The position numbers and the translations under genes were made by a program. A stretch of DNA of 64,000 bases from Actinoplanes sp. TBRC 11911 (GTDB taxonomy: Bacteria > Actinomycetota > Actinomycetes > Mycobacteriales > Micromonosporaceae): assembly GCF_012933445.1 (NCBI RefSeq), contig NZ_JABBNC010000014.1, positions 62,001 through 126,000 of the forward strand, in the 5' to 3' direction. Position 1 is the stretch's first letter, and each line of letters starts with the position of its first letter. The notes under the pieces are model-generated. The model was not told where the DNA came from and made no database searches. It saw only the letters and a program-made list of their open reading frames with translations. Of this stretch, positions 36,038-45,246 are shown one piece after another.

Positions 36038-37509
36038 CAGTGCTTCCCGGAGCCGACCAGGTTGGCGAGGTCCCCGGACAGCGAGCTCAGATGCGCGGCG
36101 GTCTGTTTCGTCTGCACGGCGCTGGCCTCGGTCTCCCGGGTCACCCGGGCGGTGTCCGAGGCGGCCACGTTCACCTGTTCGACCGCCGTGGTCTGCTGCT
36201 TCGTGGACAGTTCGATCTCCCGGGTGGCGTCGCTGGTGGTGGCGACGAGCTGCGCGATGCGCCGGAACGAGTTGGTGGCGTCGTCGAACTGCCGCGACCC
36301 CGCGTCCACCGCCTTCGCGCCGATCTCGGTGGCCATCACGGTCGTGTTCACCGCACCCCGTACGTCCTCGATCAGTGCCCGGATCTCCTTGGCCGACCCG
36401 GCCGTACGGTCCGCGAGCTTGCGGATCTCCTCGGCCACCACCGCGAACCGGCGGCCCCACTCGCCGGCGCCGCTCGCCTCGATGGTCGCGTTGATCGCCA
36501 GGATGTTGGTCTGCTCGGCCAGCTCACTGACCAGGTCGACGACCCCGCCGATCTGCTGCGACTTCTCGCCCAGCGCGAGCATGTGCTGCACGATCTGGTC
36601 GACCTGGGTGCGGATCGCGGTGATCGACGCGCGGGTCTGGTCGATGGTGGCGTCGCCGTTGCGGGCCGCCTCCGCGGTCTCCTCGGCGATCTTCGAGACT
36701 CGCTGCGCGCTGTCCGCGATCTGCCGCGAGGTGATCAGCAGTTCGCTGATCGTCGTGGTGATCTCGTTCATCGCGCTGGCCTGGTCGCGCCCGCCGGTGG
36801 CCTGCTGCGCGGCCGCCGACTCCAGCTCCGCCGAGGAGCTGCGGATGTGGCCGACCGCGGAGGCCACCTCGCGTTTCAGGTCGCGGCTCAGCTTCCACGC
36901 GACCGCGCCGGCGCCACTCACCAGAACCACGCCGATACCGATGATGAAGATCATCGCCGCGGTGGTGCGGTCCGAGGAGTCGTTGCGTTTCGACTCGACG
37001 ACCGAGCGTTCCCGGTTGATCAGCGTGTCCAGCGCGCTCTGCACCGCCACGCGGGCCGGCTTGATCTGCCCGCTGCTGCCCAGCTGCCGCACGTCGCGCA
37101 GGTCGGTGATGCCGGCGCGGCGCTCCAGCACCGGGTTCAGCACCTCGTTGAGCGCCGCCTCCTTCTCCACCACCACCTCGAGCTGCTTCATCGCGGCCGG
37201 ATCCTCCAGGGTGGTGCGCAGCGCCTCCACCTGGTTCAGGAACGCGGCCCGGTCCGCGTTGGTCGCGGTCAAGTTCTCCTGGTTGCCGCCCAGCAGGTAG
37301 GCGCGGTAGTCGGAGATCCGCGACTCCATCGTCTTGCTCAGCGCCTCGGCCCCGAACAGATTGATCCGCGCCGACTTGATCACCGCGTCCTTGGCGCTCA
37401 TCACGTAGCGCAGCGCGAGCACCGAGGTCACCGTCATCAGCAGGGTCAGCGCCAGGGTCAGGCCGAATCCGGCCGCCAGCTTCGCGCCGAAGGTGCGTTC
37501 GCCCATCAT
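36037..37509 (-). CDS. Methyl-accepting chemoreceptor
   Basis: A 490-residue receptor. Membrane segments at ~9-32 ([21 protein letters not shown]) and ~187-209 ([19 protein letters not shown]) bracket a ~150-residue periplasmic helical domain of 4-helix-bundle type, which may sense surface contact or small ligands. The cytoplasmic signalling hairpin includes [30 protein letters not shown], the highly conserved CheA/CheW-contact tip. A HAMP linker is not obvious. No C-terminal NWETF-type docking peptide is present. The gene overlaps the cheW before it by 4 bp. WspA counterpart. Confidence 0.93.
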   Translation of the reverse strand: MMGERTFGAKLAAGFGLTLALTLLMTVTSVLALRYVMSAKDAVIKSARINLFGAEALSKTMESRISDYRAYLLGGNQENLTATNADRAAFLNQVEALRTTLEDPAAMKQLEVVVEKEAALNEVLNPVLERRAGITDLRDVRQLGSSGQIKPARVAVQSALDTLINRERSVVESKRNDSSDRTTAAMIFIIGIGVVLVSGAGAVAWKLSRDLKREVASAVGHIRSSSAELESAAAQQATGGRDQASAMNEITTTISELLITSRQIADSAQRVSKIAEETAEAARNGDATIDQTRASITAIRTQVDQIVQHMLALGEKSQQIGGVVDLVSELAEQTNILAINATIEASGAGEWGRRFAVVAEEIRKLADRTAGSAKEIRALIEDVRGAVNTTVMATEIGAKAVDAGSRQFDDATNSFRRIAQLVATTSDATREIELSTKQQTTAVEQVNVAASDTARVTRETEASAVQTKQTAAHLSSLSGDLANLVGSGKH

Positions 37510-38051
37510 GGTCGGGTCTCCTCGTCGGCACCGTGCTCGGTGCCATGGTCATGTCCGGTCAGGGTGTGCACGGCGGCCCGCGCGGCCGGGACGTCGATGA
37601 TCGGCCGGGTGCCGCCGGGCAACGCGACCATGCCGCGTACCGGGCCCTGCCCGCCGTCCTGCTCGCCGACGATCGCCGCCGCGTCGACGCGTACGTGCCC
37701 GTCCAGCTCGTGAAAGGCCAGTCCGAGCGGCGGCCGGCCGGTGGCCAGCACCAGCCAGCGCGGCCGCTCGCTCACCGGATGGCCGAGCAGTGCCGCCAGG
37801 TCGTAGATCGGCACCGCGGTCCCAGCGAACCCGGCCAGCCCGAGCAGCGAGGGCAACGGTCCGGGCAGCGCGGTCACCGGCCGGTCCGGGTGCAGTCCGG
37901 AGGTCTGGGACAGGCGGATCGCGTACGGGCGGCCCCCGGCCCGGATCGCGAGCAGCTCGACATGCTCGACGTCGTGGCTGCGGGCCGGCTCGGTGAAGGA
38001 GAAGTCGAACTCGCCGCGCAGCTGGTCGATCCGGCTTTTGACGTCGGTCAC
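37506..38051 (-). CDS. CheW-type adaptor (second)
   Basis: A 181-residue CheW domain protein from GTG 38051. It opens with an acidic helix ([15 protein letters not shown]) followed by the CheW beta barrel: [42 protein letters not shown], and [18 protein letters not shown]. It would couple the receptor to CheA. Placement between cheR and the receptor gene, with 4-bp overlaps on both sides (GTGA, ATGA), gives strict co-expression. WspD/WspB counterpart. Confidence 0.9.
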   Translation of the reverse strand: MTDVKSRIDQLRGEFDFSFTEPARSHDVEHVELLAIRAGGRPYAIRLSQTSGLHPDRPVTALPGPLPSLLGLAGFAGTAVPIYDLAALLGHPVSERPRWLVLATGRPPLGLAFHELDGHVRVDAAAIVGEQDGGQGPVRGMVALPGGTRPIIDVPAARAAVHTLTGHDHGTEHGADEETRP

Positions 38052-39418
38052 CGGCGCACCTCGCATCCGTCCAGTTCGGAGCGGCACAGCACGGTCAGCG
38101 AGATCCGGCCGAACCCGCCGCCGAACAACGCGATCCGCTCCTCGTCCTCGTGCGGCAGCAGGTCCAGCGCGCGTTCCAGGTCACCGGCCGCGGCCCGGTC
38201 GTCGCCGCGCCGCCGGGCCAGCTGCCCGAGCCGCAGCCGGGGCAGCGCGAACCCGGTGTCCAGGAAGGCGGCCAGCCGGTACTGGCCGATCGCCTCGTCG
38301 GTGTCGGACACGTCCTCCAGGCACAGGCCGAGCAGCTGATGCGCGTCCGCGTACAGGCCGTTGCCGTCGATCAGCCGGCGGGCCAGCGCCATCGCCTCGG
38401 TGAGCCGGCCGGCCTGCGCCAGCAGCACCCCTTCGAGCAGCCGGTCACGTTCCCGGGGGCGGCCCGGCAGGCCCGCGGTGATCAGCTCCAGCGCCTCGGC
38501 GAACTGTTCCTCGCGCAGCAGCGAGATCGCCCGGTTGTAGGCGTCCTCCTCGGTGCAGGCCGGGGCGGTCGCCGGGGGAGCGGGCCGCGGTCCCGGCGAG
38601 CGCCCGCCCGGCCGCCGGTAGTAGAAACTGTGGTGCGTGTGCAGCAGCTCCAGGCCGGCCGGGGCGCTGCCGAGCGAGTCGGTGTGCCCGAGGAACAGGT
38701 AGCCGCCCGGCACCAGCGCCTCGGTCATCCGTGCCACCAGCGACGACGCGACATCCGGGGTCAGATACATCAGCAGGTTCCGGCAGAAGATGACGTCGTA
38801 CTGGGCGGGCCGCCACAGCGACTCGTCCGCGTCGGTCACGTTGTAGCGCCGGAACCGCACGCACCGGCGCACCTCGTCGCGCACCCGGTAGCCGCCGTCG
38901 CCGACCCGGAACCAGCGGCGCTGCGCCGCGTCCGGGGTCTCCCGCAACGACCACGACGAATACCAGGCTTCCTCGGCCTTGCGCAGCACCGCCGGGTTCG
39001 CGTCCACCCCCAGCACGTCGACGATCCAGTCCGGGCCGGCGCACTCCTGCCGGGCCACCATCGCCAGCGTGTACGCCTCCTCCCCGCTCGAGCACGCCAC
39101 CGACAGCATGCGCAGCAGCCGTTGCGTGCCCCGGTCCGCCACCCGCTCCGGCAGGGCCTGCTCGGCCAGCGCCCGGAACTGCTCGCCGTGCCGGAAGAAG
39201 TAGGTCTCGGTGATGCTCAGCCGTTCCACCAGGTAGGAGGTCTCGGCCGGCCACTCCCGCGCGGCCAGCCGGATCACGTAGTCGGCGCCGCTCATCCCGT
39301 GCAGCGCGGCCCGCTCGCCGATCAGCGCGGCCAGGGCTGCGGCGTCGGCGTCCGCGAAACTCCAGCCGAGTGACTTGCCGAGCACCTCGCGGAAACGGCT
39401 CACCCCGGCCTCGGTCAC
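38048..39418 (-). CDS. cheR: CheR-type receptor methyltransferase with C-terminal TPR
   Basis: A 456-residue protein from GTG 39418. The CheR N-terminal helices and SAM-binding core are clear: ERLSITETYFFRHGEQF, VACSSGEEAYTLAM at about 107-120, VLGVDANPAVLRKAEEA, and the FCRNLLMYLTPDVASSL region. After a proline-rich linker (~290-315), a TPR stretch follows (AISLLREEQFAEALELI, LAQAGRLTEAMALARRLI, HQLLGLCLEDVSDTDEAIGQYRLA). CheR-TPR fusions are the WspC-type form, where the repeats aid receptor binding or localisation. It methylates receptor glutamates with SAM. Start overlaps the first cheW (GTGA). Confidence 0.95.
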   Translation of the reverse strand: MTEAGVSRFREVLGKSLGWSFADADAAALAALIGERAALHGMSGADYVIRLAAREWPAETSYLVERLSITETYFFRHGEQFRALAEQALPERVADRGTQRLLRMLSVACSSGEEAYTLAMVARQECAGPDWIVDVLGVDANPAVLRKAEEAWYSSWSLRETPDAAQRRWFRVGDGGYRVRDEVRRCVRFRRYNVTDADESLWRPAQYDVIFCRNLLMYLTPDVASSLVARMTEALVPGGYLFLGHTDSLGSAPAGLELLHTHHSFYYRRPGGRSPGPRPAPPATAPACTEEDAYNRAISLLREEQFAEALELITAGLPGRPRERDRLLEGVLLAQAGRLTEAMALARRLIDGNGLYADAHQLLGLCLEDVSDTDEAIGQYRLAAFLDTGFALPRLRLGQLARRRGDDRAAAGDLERALDLLPHEDEERIALFGGGFGRISLTVLCRSELDGCEVRR

Positions 39419-39903
39419 GGCGCGCCCGCCGCGGCCGCGGCTTCCCACACCTCGTCCGGCACCGTGCGCATGCTCTGCAGCAGCAGCAACGGGTCGGCGC
39501 CGATGGTGGCGACCCCGGCGACGAGCCGGCTGCTGCCGCCGCCGGTCAGCAGCGCCGGATGCCCGCCGGCGGACTCGGCGGTGACCGGGCGGATGCCCAG
39601 GATCGCGCCGGTGGCCAGGGCGACCGCGCCACGCTCGGTGCGCACCGCGACATAGCGGTCGATCTCGCCCTCGCCGCCACCGAGCAGCCGGGCCACGTCG
39701 ACCACCGGGGTGGGGACGCCACGCAGCACGCTGATGCCGCGCACGAAGGTCGGCGTCCCGGCCAGCGGGCGGGTCTCCAGCGGGCGCATCGTCTCGATGA
39801 CCTCGTCGAGGCTGAGCGCGCACAGCAGCGATCCCGCGCGGAAGACGAGCGAGGTGACGGCGCCCTCGTCCGCGGACACCGGAGCCTGTCCGTACTGCCG
39901 CAT
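39415..39903 (-). CDS. CheW-type adaptor (first gene of the chemosensory operon)
   Basis: A 162-residue CheW domain protein from ATG 39903, behind a TGAGG element. Fold landmarks are VTSLVFRAGSLLCALSLDEVIET, GTPTFVRGISVLRGVPTPVVDVARLLG and VATGAILGIRPV-like core strands. First of seven overlapping genes. The promoter must lie in the 75-bp gap to the acyltransferase gene upstream, or be shared with it; no recognisable flagellar (sigma-28 type) promoter is seen. Like the second CheW, it would bridge receptor and CheA. Confidence 0.9.
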   Translation of the reverse strand: MRQYGQAPVSADEGAVTSLVFRAGSLLCALSLDEVIETMRPLETRPLAGTPTFVRGISVLRGVPTPVVDVARLLGGGEGEIDRYVAVRTERGAVALATGAILGIRPVTAESAGGHPALLTGGGSSRLVAGVATIGADPLLLLQSMRTVPDEVWEAAAAAGAP

Positions 39904-39978
39904 TTCCTCAGGTTAGCGAGATTTCTTCACTCTCGCCTGGCTCGTACGGATTCGTCGCCGTGTTTCCGAGGTAAATCG

Positions 39979-41415
39979 TCAGGGCTTGAACCACTCCGAG
40001 GGCTGGTCGGGGGTCAGTGGTTCGGCCGGGCGCCCGGCGATCGGCATGCCCGGGTCGCGGCCGGGGGGTGGCGTCGCCGGGTTGCGCCCGGGCGGTGGCG
40101 TCACCGGGTTGCGGCCGAGCGCGTGCTCGGTCCGCGGTGCCGCCGCGTCGGGGCTCGCGGCCTGCGCGGCCGGCCAGGCGCGGACCGCCAGTTCGCCCAC
40201 GGTGGGCTCGGGGCGGGCGTCGCCGGCGTCCTGCTCGTCGCGGGCGCCCCGGGGTTGCGGCGGCCAGTTCGCCGGCATCCGGTGCATCGCGGCGGCCGCG
40301 GTCGTCCGGCGGGCCACGGCCGGCTCGAAGTCGACCGGCATCCCCGGCGGCGGCGTGACCGGCTTCTCCTTACGGGGCCGGGTGGCCGGCCACAGCGACG
40401 GGCGCTTGCGGGCGCCGAGGTCCTCGGCCCAGCCGAACGCGAGCACCGCGAAGAACGTCAGCGCCAGCGCCACCGCGAACTCGGTCAGGCCCTCCAGCCG
40501 GGCGCCGAAGTCGTCCAGCGCGAGCACCGCCAGCACCGGCCACACCACGGCGATCGCCAGGTTGTGCCACAGATAGACGGTGACGGCCCGCGCGTTGAGC
40601 ACCGACACCGCCGAGTCCAGCGGCCGGATCCGGGCCAGCCACTGCATCGGCGGCTGCCAGCGCAGGGCCAGCAGCACGAACGCGATCGACCACAGCGCCT
40701 GCGACTCGGACACGTCGTTGAGATCCCACGGCGTCTCGCCCTGGTGCCCGGCGTGGTACCACAGGGCCGTCGTGCCCAGGACCGCCGCGACGGGCAGGAG
40801 CAGCCACGGGCGTACGCGCTGGAGCCGGCCGTCGTGATGAGCGAAACCCAGCGCCCAGCAGGCACCGTAGGTGACGAAGTCCCACATCTCGGCGTCGGCC
40901 GAGCCAGGCAGCTCGACACCGGTCAGGTCGAGCGCCGCCATGATCACGAGCGGCAGCGCGATCGCGGCCCAGCCGACCTTGCGGTACACCGCGTACATCA
41001 CCGGCGACAACAGGGCGAACCAGACGTACGCCCGGATGTACCACAGCGTCTCCCACACCGCGGCCCCCCGGTCACTGCCCGGCGGGTCGGCCAGCGGCAG
41101 CACCCAGAACAGCAGGTGCGACGGTTTGAACGGGTGCTCGCCGCCGTCCTCGTGCGCCCAGCCCGCCACCAGCATCACCGGCACCGTCAGCAGGCCCAGC
41201 AGCCACAACGGCGGCAGCAGGCGCCGCAGCCGGGACACGACCACCTGCCCGGCGGCGCGCTTGTCCAGCGACGCGGCGGTCAGCGAGCCGGCCAGCGCGA
41301 ACATGATCCCCATCGCGGGCAGCACGATGGACAGCCACGGCCAGCCGAACAGGTGGTAGACGATCACACGGACGATGGCGGCGGCACGCAGGAGATCGAG
41401 GTAGCGGTTACGCAC
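39979..41415 (-). CDS. Acyltransferase-3 family membrane protein
   Basis: A 478-residue protein from GTG 41415. The first ~370 residues form ten or so transmembrane segments with the acyltransferase-3 start (RYLDLLRAAAIVRVIVYHLFGWPWLS, histidine in the first helix) and the later NARAVTVYLWHNLAI. Such proteins O-acylate surface polysaccharides, lipids or antibiotics. The C-terminal ~110 residues are a proline-rich, probably disordered cytoplasmic tail with repeats (NPVTPPPGRNPATPPPGRDP). It is upstream of, and same-strand as, the chemosensory operon with a 75-bp gap, so it could be co-transcribed. Confidence 0.88.
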   Translation of the reverse strand: MRNRYLDLLRAAAIVRVIVYHLFGWPWLSIVLPAMGIMFALAGSLTAASLDKRAAGQVVVSRLRRLLPPLWLLGLLTVPVMLVAGWAHEDGGEHPFKPSHLLFWVLPLADPPGSDRGAAVWETLWYIRAYVWFALLSPVMYAVYRKVGWAAIALPLVIMAALDLTGVELPGSADAEMWDFVTYGACWALGFAHHDGRLQRVRPWLLLPVAAVLGTTALWYHAGHQGETPWDLNDVSESQALWSIAFVLLALRWQPPMQWLARIRPLDSAVSVLNARAVTVYLWHNLAIAVVWPVLAVLALDDFGARLEGLTEFAVALALTFFAVLAFGWAEDLGARKRPSLWPATRPRKEKPVTPPPGMPVDFEPAVARRTTAAAAMHRMPANWPPQPRGARDEQDAGDARPEPTVGELAVRAWPAAQAASPDAAAPRTEHALGRNPVTPPPGRNPATPPPGRDPGMPIAGRPAEPLTPDQPSEWFKP

Positions 41416-41717
41416 CGCGTGAACCCTGCCAGGGCGGGCACCGCGCCCACACCGTCCGGCCGGTCGGCAAGAAACGCCCCCGCGGCTTACCCCCAATGGA
41501 TGATCTGTCCGGAATGTCTGTGCGGTTGTGCGATTCGTCTGATCCCCCCGTCACGGTCAAATTCCCTGGTCGTACGCCTGCACCCCGCACTTTTGGTCGC
41601 CCGGCGCCCGGTGACGGGTCCGGCCGTGGGAAGTGTCCGTGCCCGGTTCGTGACGTTGACCCCTGGCGTGGGCGCCCCGGAACGGCCGGGGCCGGCGATC
41701 GGTGGGGATTACGGGGC
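41416..41717. other. Divergent promoter region
   Basis: 302 bases between the acyltransferase gene (minus) and the CAP-domain gene (plus). It holds promoters for both. Short frames on both strands show no protein-like pattern. A small GC-rich hairpin (CCCCGG-N5-CCGGGG) lies near the plus-strand gene. Confidence 0.4.
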
Positions 41718-42803
41718 ATGCGGAAACCTTTGGTGGTGGTCTGCGCGGCGACGGCCGCGGTGGTGCTCGCGGGCGGGGTCGCGACCGCGGCCTATGCCGG
41801 GGAGACACCGGACGGGCCGGGGTTCTCGCTGCCGGGGTGGGGATGGCCGGACTTCGGCGACGAGGACGACTCGGGCTCGGGGGAGTGGGGGTGGTCGGCC
41901 GGGTCGGGGTCGGATGCCTCGGGGGTTGATGGTGGCGGTGCGGATGCGGATGGGTCGCTGTTCGGCGATTCCGCGGGGAACGGGTTCTCCGGGGATTCCG
42001 CGGCGGGGGATGGTTCGGGTGTGGGCTCCGCCGCTGATGACGACGGCTCGGCTTCCGGCTCCGTTGCTGACTCCGGTGCTGACGGCGGCTCCGCTGCCGG
42101 CCGCGGCTCGGCCCCTGGATTCTCGGCGGGCGGGTCGGATGCGCACGGCGTTGCCCCTGGTGCTTCCGGTGCGCGCGGTGGTTCGGTCGCCGGCGGTGGT
42201 TCGGTCTCCGGCGGTGGCTCGGCGTCGGGTGGGTCGCACGCGGCCGGGTCGGATGCGAGCTCCGGCTCCGGCTCCGACGACGCTGCCGCCGCCCGCAATC
42301 GTCCCGTCGCCCCGCAGCAGGACGGGGGAGCGGCCCGCCAGCGTCCGGCGGCCACCCTGGCAACCTCCGCGCGGCGTGCGGTCACCTCGGCGGACGTGTC
42401 GTCGAGCCCTTCGTCGCCCGTACAGCGGCAATTGCTGGCTTTGATGAACCAGAGCCGGCGCGGCGGGGGTTGCGACGCGCTGTCGCTGGACCGGCGCCTC
42501 ATCGACGCCGCCAACGAACACGCCGCCGACATGGCCCGCCGCCGCTACTTCGCGCACGAGTCACCCAACGGCGACAGCGCCGGCGACCGGGTGAGCGAGG
42601 CCGGCTACCGCTGGAAGCGCTACGGCGAGAACATCGCCCGCGGCGCCGACAGCTCCTACGAGGTGTGGAACGGCTGGATGAACAGCCCCGAACACCGCCA
42701 CAACATCCTCGACTGCCGCCTGCACCAGATGGGCATCGGCCTGGCACTCTCCGGCGACGGCACGCCGTACTGGGTCCAGGACTTCGCGACCCCGATGAAT
42801 TAA
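41718..42803 (+). CDS. Secreted CAP-domain (SCP/PR1-like) protein with Ser/Gly-rich linker
   Basis: A 361-residue exported protein. The signal peptide (VVVCAATAAVVLAGGVATAAYA) is followed by a ~190-residue low-complexity region very rich in Ser, Gly, Asp and Ala (SGSGSDASG, GGGSVSGGGSASGG). The CAP domain occupies the last ~125 residues: LLALMNQSRRGGGCDALSLD, ANEHAADMARRRYFAHESPNGDS, YGENIARG, and WMNSPEHRHNILDCRLHQMGIG, including the His and Glu that form the CAP cavity. Bacterial CAP proteins are found in cell envelopes; function is poorly known. It precedes the L,D-transpeptidase gene, separated by a strong hairpin. Confidence 0.88.
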   Translation: MRKPLVVVCAATAAVVLAGGVATAAYAGETPDGPGFSLPGWGWPDFGDEDDSGSGEWGWSAGSGSDASGVDGGGADADGSLFGDSAGNGFSGDSAAGDGSGVGSAADDDGSASGSVADSGADGGSAAGRGSAPGFSAGGSDAHGVAPGASGARGGSVAGGGSVSGGGSASGGSHAAGSDASSGSGSDDAAAARNRPVAPQQDGGAARQRPAATLATSARRAVTSADVSSSPSSPVQRQLLALMNQSRRGGGCDALSLDRRLIDAANEHAADMARRRYFAHESPNGDSAGDRVSEAGYRWKRYGENIARGADSSYEVWNGWMNSPEHRHNILDCRLHQMGIGLALSGDGTPYWVQDFATPMN

Positions 42804-42815
42804 CTCAGCTCCACC

Positions 42816-42850
42816 GGGCGCGCGCCGATTGCCCAGGCAGGCGCGCGCCC
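42816..42850. terminator. GC-rich hairpin, probable terminator
   Basis: Perfect 11-bp stem, GGGCGCGCGCC (42816-42826) and GGCGCGCGCCC (42840-42850), 13-base loop, 12 bases after the CAP-domain stop. No U run follows. It probably ends that transcript or dampens read-through into the next gene. Confidence 0.65.
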
Positions 42851-42892
42851 CCTCGTCCTTCCCCCAGGACCGCGCGTCCCCCGGAGGACGAC

Positions 42893-43738
42893 GTGCGACA
42901 GAGCCCCACCCCCTTGCGCCTGGCCGCCTCGCTGGCGGCCGCCGGCATGCTGGCCGCCGCCGGCGTTTTGCTGGCCGCGACCCCCGCGGGCGCCAGCTCC
43001 GCGACTGCCCCGTCCGCGGCTGCCGCTCCGGTGGGTGCCAGCCCTATTCCCGTAGGCGCCGTCGGTCCGGGCCGGAAAAGCGCCGCAGCCAGTGCGGCCA
43101 GCTCGATCGCCGCAACCGTGGCCGCGCCGCTGACGGCGGCCGCGGCATGCCCGACTGGCAAGTATCAGCGGCAGGTGGAGGGCTACCTGCGCAAGATCGG
43201 CGGATACGGGACCCTGACGGTCGACGGCCGGCAGTCCGCCGCCGACTGCGCCGCGATCAAGAAGTTCCAGCAGCGCTTCGGCATCGTGCCCGCATCCGGC
43301 GCGGCCGGCCCCACGACCTACGACGTGGCCAAGCGCATCGCCTCGACCGACATCGCCGCGTGCAAGGCCAGGAGCTCCGGCACCACCTTCTGCGTGGACC
43401 TCACCCACCAGACCTCCTGGATCATGCGAAACGGCCACCGGCTCACCACCCCGACGGTCGTCCGCAGCGGCAAGAAGGGCTACCGCACCCCGGCCGGCTC
43501 GTACGCGATCAACAAACGCACCAAGAAGGAGTGGTCCAACCCGTACCACGTCTGGCTCCCGTACTGGCAGCGCTTCAATGGCGGCCGCGGCTTCCACCAG
43601 ACGACGACGTACATCCACGACAAGTGGCGCGGCTCGCACGGCTGCGTCAACTTGCTGCCCCAGGACGCCGGCACGTACTGGTCCTACGGCCAGAAGGGCA
43701 TGACCGTCAAGCTGTTCGGCCGCCGCCCCGGCACGTAA
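42893..43738 (+). CDS. L,D-transpeptidase (YkuD) with peptidoglycan-binding region
   Basis: A 281-residue exported protein from GTG 42893, which follows GGAGG. After a signal peptide (LAASLAAAGMLAAAGVLLAATPAGA) and an Ala/Pro-rich spacer is a PG-binding-like domain (GKYQRQVEGYLRKIGGYGTLTVDG, then AAIKKFQQRFGIVP). The YkuD domain ends with the catalytic motif KWRGSHGCVNLLPQD (His and Cys). Further strands: FCVDLTHQTSWIMRNG and YRTPAGSYAINKRTKKEW. It forms 3-3 cross-links or attaches proteins to peptidoglycan. A tandem-repeat array starts within ~20 bases of its stop. Confidence 0.92.
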   Translation: MRQSPTPLRLAASLAAAGMLAAAGVLLAATPAGASSATAPSAAAAPVGASPIPVGAVGPGRKSAAASAASSIAATVAAPLTAAAACPTGKYQRQVEGYLRKIGGYGTLTVDGRQSAADCAAIKKFQQRFGIVPASGAAGPTTYDVAKRIASTDIAACKARSSGTTFCVDLTHQTSWIMRNGHRLTTPTVVRSGKKGYRTPAGSYAINKRTKKEWSNPYHVWLPYWQRFNGGRGFHQTTTYIHDKWRGSHGCVNLLPQDAGTYWSYGQKGMTVKLFGRRPGT

Positions 43739-44223
43739 CCCACGCCGCCCGCCGATCCGCGCTCTCCGCGCCGGCGGCCAGTCCGCTCTGCCTACCGGCG
43801 GCTGCGCCGCCCACCTGGGCAGCGGGTCCGCTCTGCCTACCGGCGCTGCGCCGCCCACCTCGGCAGCGGGTCCGCTCTGCCCACCGGCGGCCGCACCGCA
43901 GCGGCCCGTGCACCTCGGGTTCGTCCGGTGCCCCACCTCGGCAGCGGGTCCGCTCTCCCCGCGACGGCGGGCGGTCCGCTTTGCCCGCTAGCGACCACTT
44001 TGCCTGCGGCGACGGCCGGTCCGCTGTGCCCGCCGGCGGCCGCCCCGCCCACATCGGCGGCCGGTCCACTCTCCCCGTAGGCGGGCCGAGGCACCAGTGG
44101 CCCCGCCGATGCTCGTTTCGACCCTCACTGCCAGCTTTTGGCGTCCGATTAGTCCGTACCGGATGCTTTTAGCCCGGATTCGTCTCATCGTTCGATCGAC
44201 ATTGGTCGGTGTCTGACGCCCGT
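43739..44223. repeat. Degenerate ~45-bp tandem repeats after the L,D-transpeptidase gene
   Basis: The motif GTCCGCTCTGCC (or one-base variants) recurs at about 43781, 43826, 43870, 43948, 43974, 44019 and 44063, mostly at intervals of ~26, 44-46 or 78 bp, separated by (T/C)ACCGGCG...CGCCCACCTCGGCAGCGG. No coding capacity is convincing. The array begins just after the upstream stop codon. Confidence 0.7.
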
Positions 44224-44410
44224 GGTCTCACCATTCGGACTCGGATGGCTGAATGGTGGACGATCGTCCGAACAGGACGGTCGTTTTAGCTAGCCATGCC
44301 GCTTTTGCGACGGCGGTCAGGCGCCCGATTGGGAGACCTTGGAGAGTTACGCCCACATACGAGCCATAACTCTCCAAGGTCTCGAAAATCGCGCGGTTAG
44401 CACCTAACGG
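44224..44410. repeat. Dispersed ~185-bp hairpin element, copy 1
   Basis: This segment is repeated in inverted orientation at 58592-58775. Its core at 44333-44383 is a perfect 17-bp stem with a 17-base loop: stem GAGACCTTGGAGAGTTA / TAACTCTCCAAGGTCTC. All 51 core bases, including the loop, are identical between copies, while the flanks are only ~75-80% identical. On the minus strand the element reads as an open frame including ETLESYGSYVGVTLQGL and VLFGRSSTIQPSESE, similar to copy 2. No transposase or target-site duplication is visible. Confidence 0.85.
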
Positions 44411-44690
44411 GCCAGCGACAAATGGGATCAAGGCATAGGAAGCGGGCCTCAATCGTGCTCGTGGCAAACCTGGAGCCACGACTGCGGAAGACGGCGTGGC
44501 CAACACAGCCGACTAACTGCGCAGCGCATCGGGAACGGCAGCCCGGTCTCGATGCACGAGACGTGGACCGGGGCGGCGTGGGATATATACCGCGACAGGC
44601 GGCAAATCGCGTTATAAGGACGATGCTTCCGCGTGGCCGCACCGCGTATCCGGCGGCATACCGCGACCGGCGGCAGTCGCGTTGCCACGC
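44411..44690. other. Intergenic stretch, no gene recognised
   Basis: Between the hairpin element and the 57-bp repeats. Includes an AT-rich patch (GATATATACCGCG and CGCGTTATAAGG, 44581-44620) that could hold a promoter. No convincing reading frame. Confidence 0.4.
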
Positions 44691-44861
44691 GCGCCGCCTG
44701 CGTGGCTGCGCAGCGTATCCGGCCTCCGGGCGCGTCCCCTTTGCCGCGCGCCGCCTGCGTGGCTGCGCAGCGTATCCGGCCGCCGGGCGCGTCCCCTTTG
44801 CCGCGCGCCGCCTGCGTGGCTGCGCAGCGTATCCGGCCGCCGAGCGCGTCCCCCTTGCTGG
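44691..44861. repeat. Three 57-bp tandem repeats
   Basis: Units start at 44691, 44748 and 44805 and begin GCGCCGCCTGCGTGGCTGCG; they differ at a handful of positions. 57 is 19 codons, so frames stay open through the array, but no start or protein pattern is convincing. The array ends two bases before the stop codon of the small minus-strand gene, i.e. it lies immediately 3' of it. Confidence 0.85.
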
Positions 44862-44863
44862 CC

Positions 44864-45046
44864 TCAGGCGGCGTCGCAGTGGTGACGGGCGTGGGTGGTC
44901 AGGACCAGGTGGCTGGGGAACAGGCGCTCGCTGCCGGCTGCCGTGATCAGGTGTAAGCCCTCGCGGGTCAAGGTGTAGCGCACGTCGGTGAAGCGGCTGA
45001 CGGTGTCGTCGTGGTGTACCACGGTCAGTTCGTCGGCTCGTTGCAT
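44864..45046 (-). CDS. Small conserved-looking hypothetical protein (60 residues)
   Basis: ATG 45046 with GAAGGA upstream. The product begins MQRADELTVVHHDD and continues with strand-like segments (VSRFTDVRYTLTREGLHLITA, LFPSHLVLTTHAR). The charge and hydrophobic pattern look like a real small beta-rich protein; I do not recognise the family. Longer starts extend to 45076. It is flanked 3' by the 57-bp repeats and is divergent from the efflux operon. Confidence 0.55.
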   Translation of the reverse strand: MQRADELTVVHHDDTVSRFTDVRYTLTREGLHLITAAGSERLFPSHLVLTTHARHHCDAA

Positions 45047-45246
45047 GTCGGTCACGTCCTTCGCGGTTGCTGCCACGGGGTACGGACGAACGCGGGGAAC
45101 GGTTCACTCAGCGTGCGGGGTGGTGTCAAACGACCTGCCCTTTTAGGCACGGTTCGTCACTGTCGGCAACGGGACCTGTGTGGTTTTGGACAACCGGAAG
45201 CGATCACGGCCGATATTTCGCACCGGTGCGACATAAAGTGGCCTGC

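Noticed and set aside
30931-39903. A GGDEF (WspR-like) or CheY gene in the chemosensory cluster
   Set aside because: Neither a GG[DE]EF motif nor a stand-alone receiver was found in any of the seven genes or neighbours.
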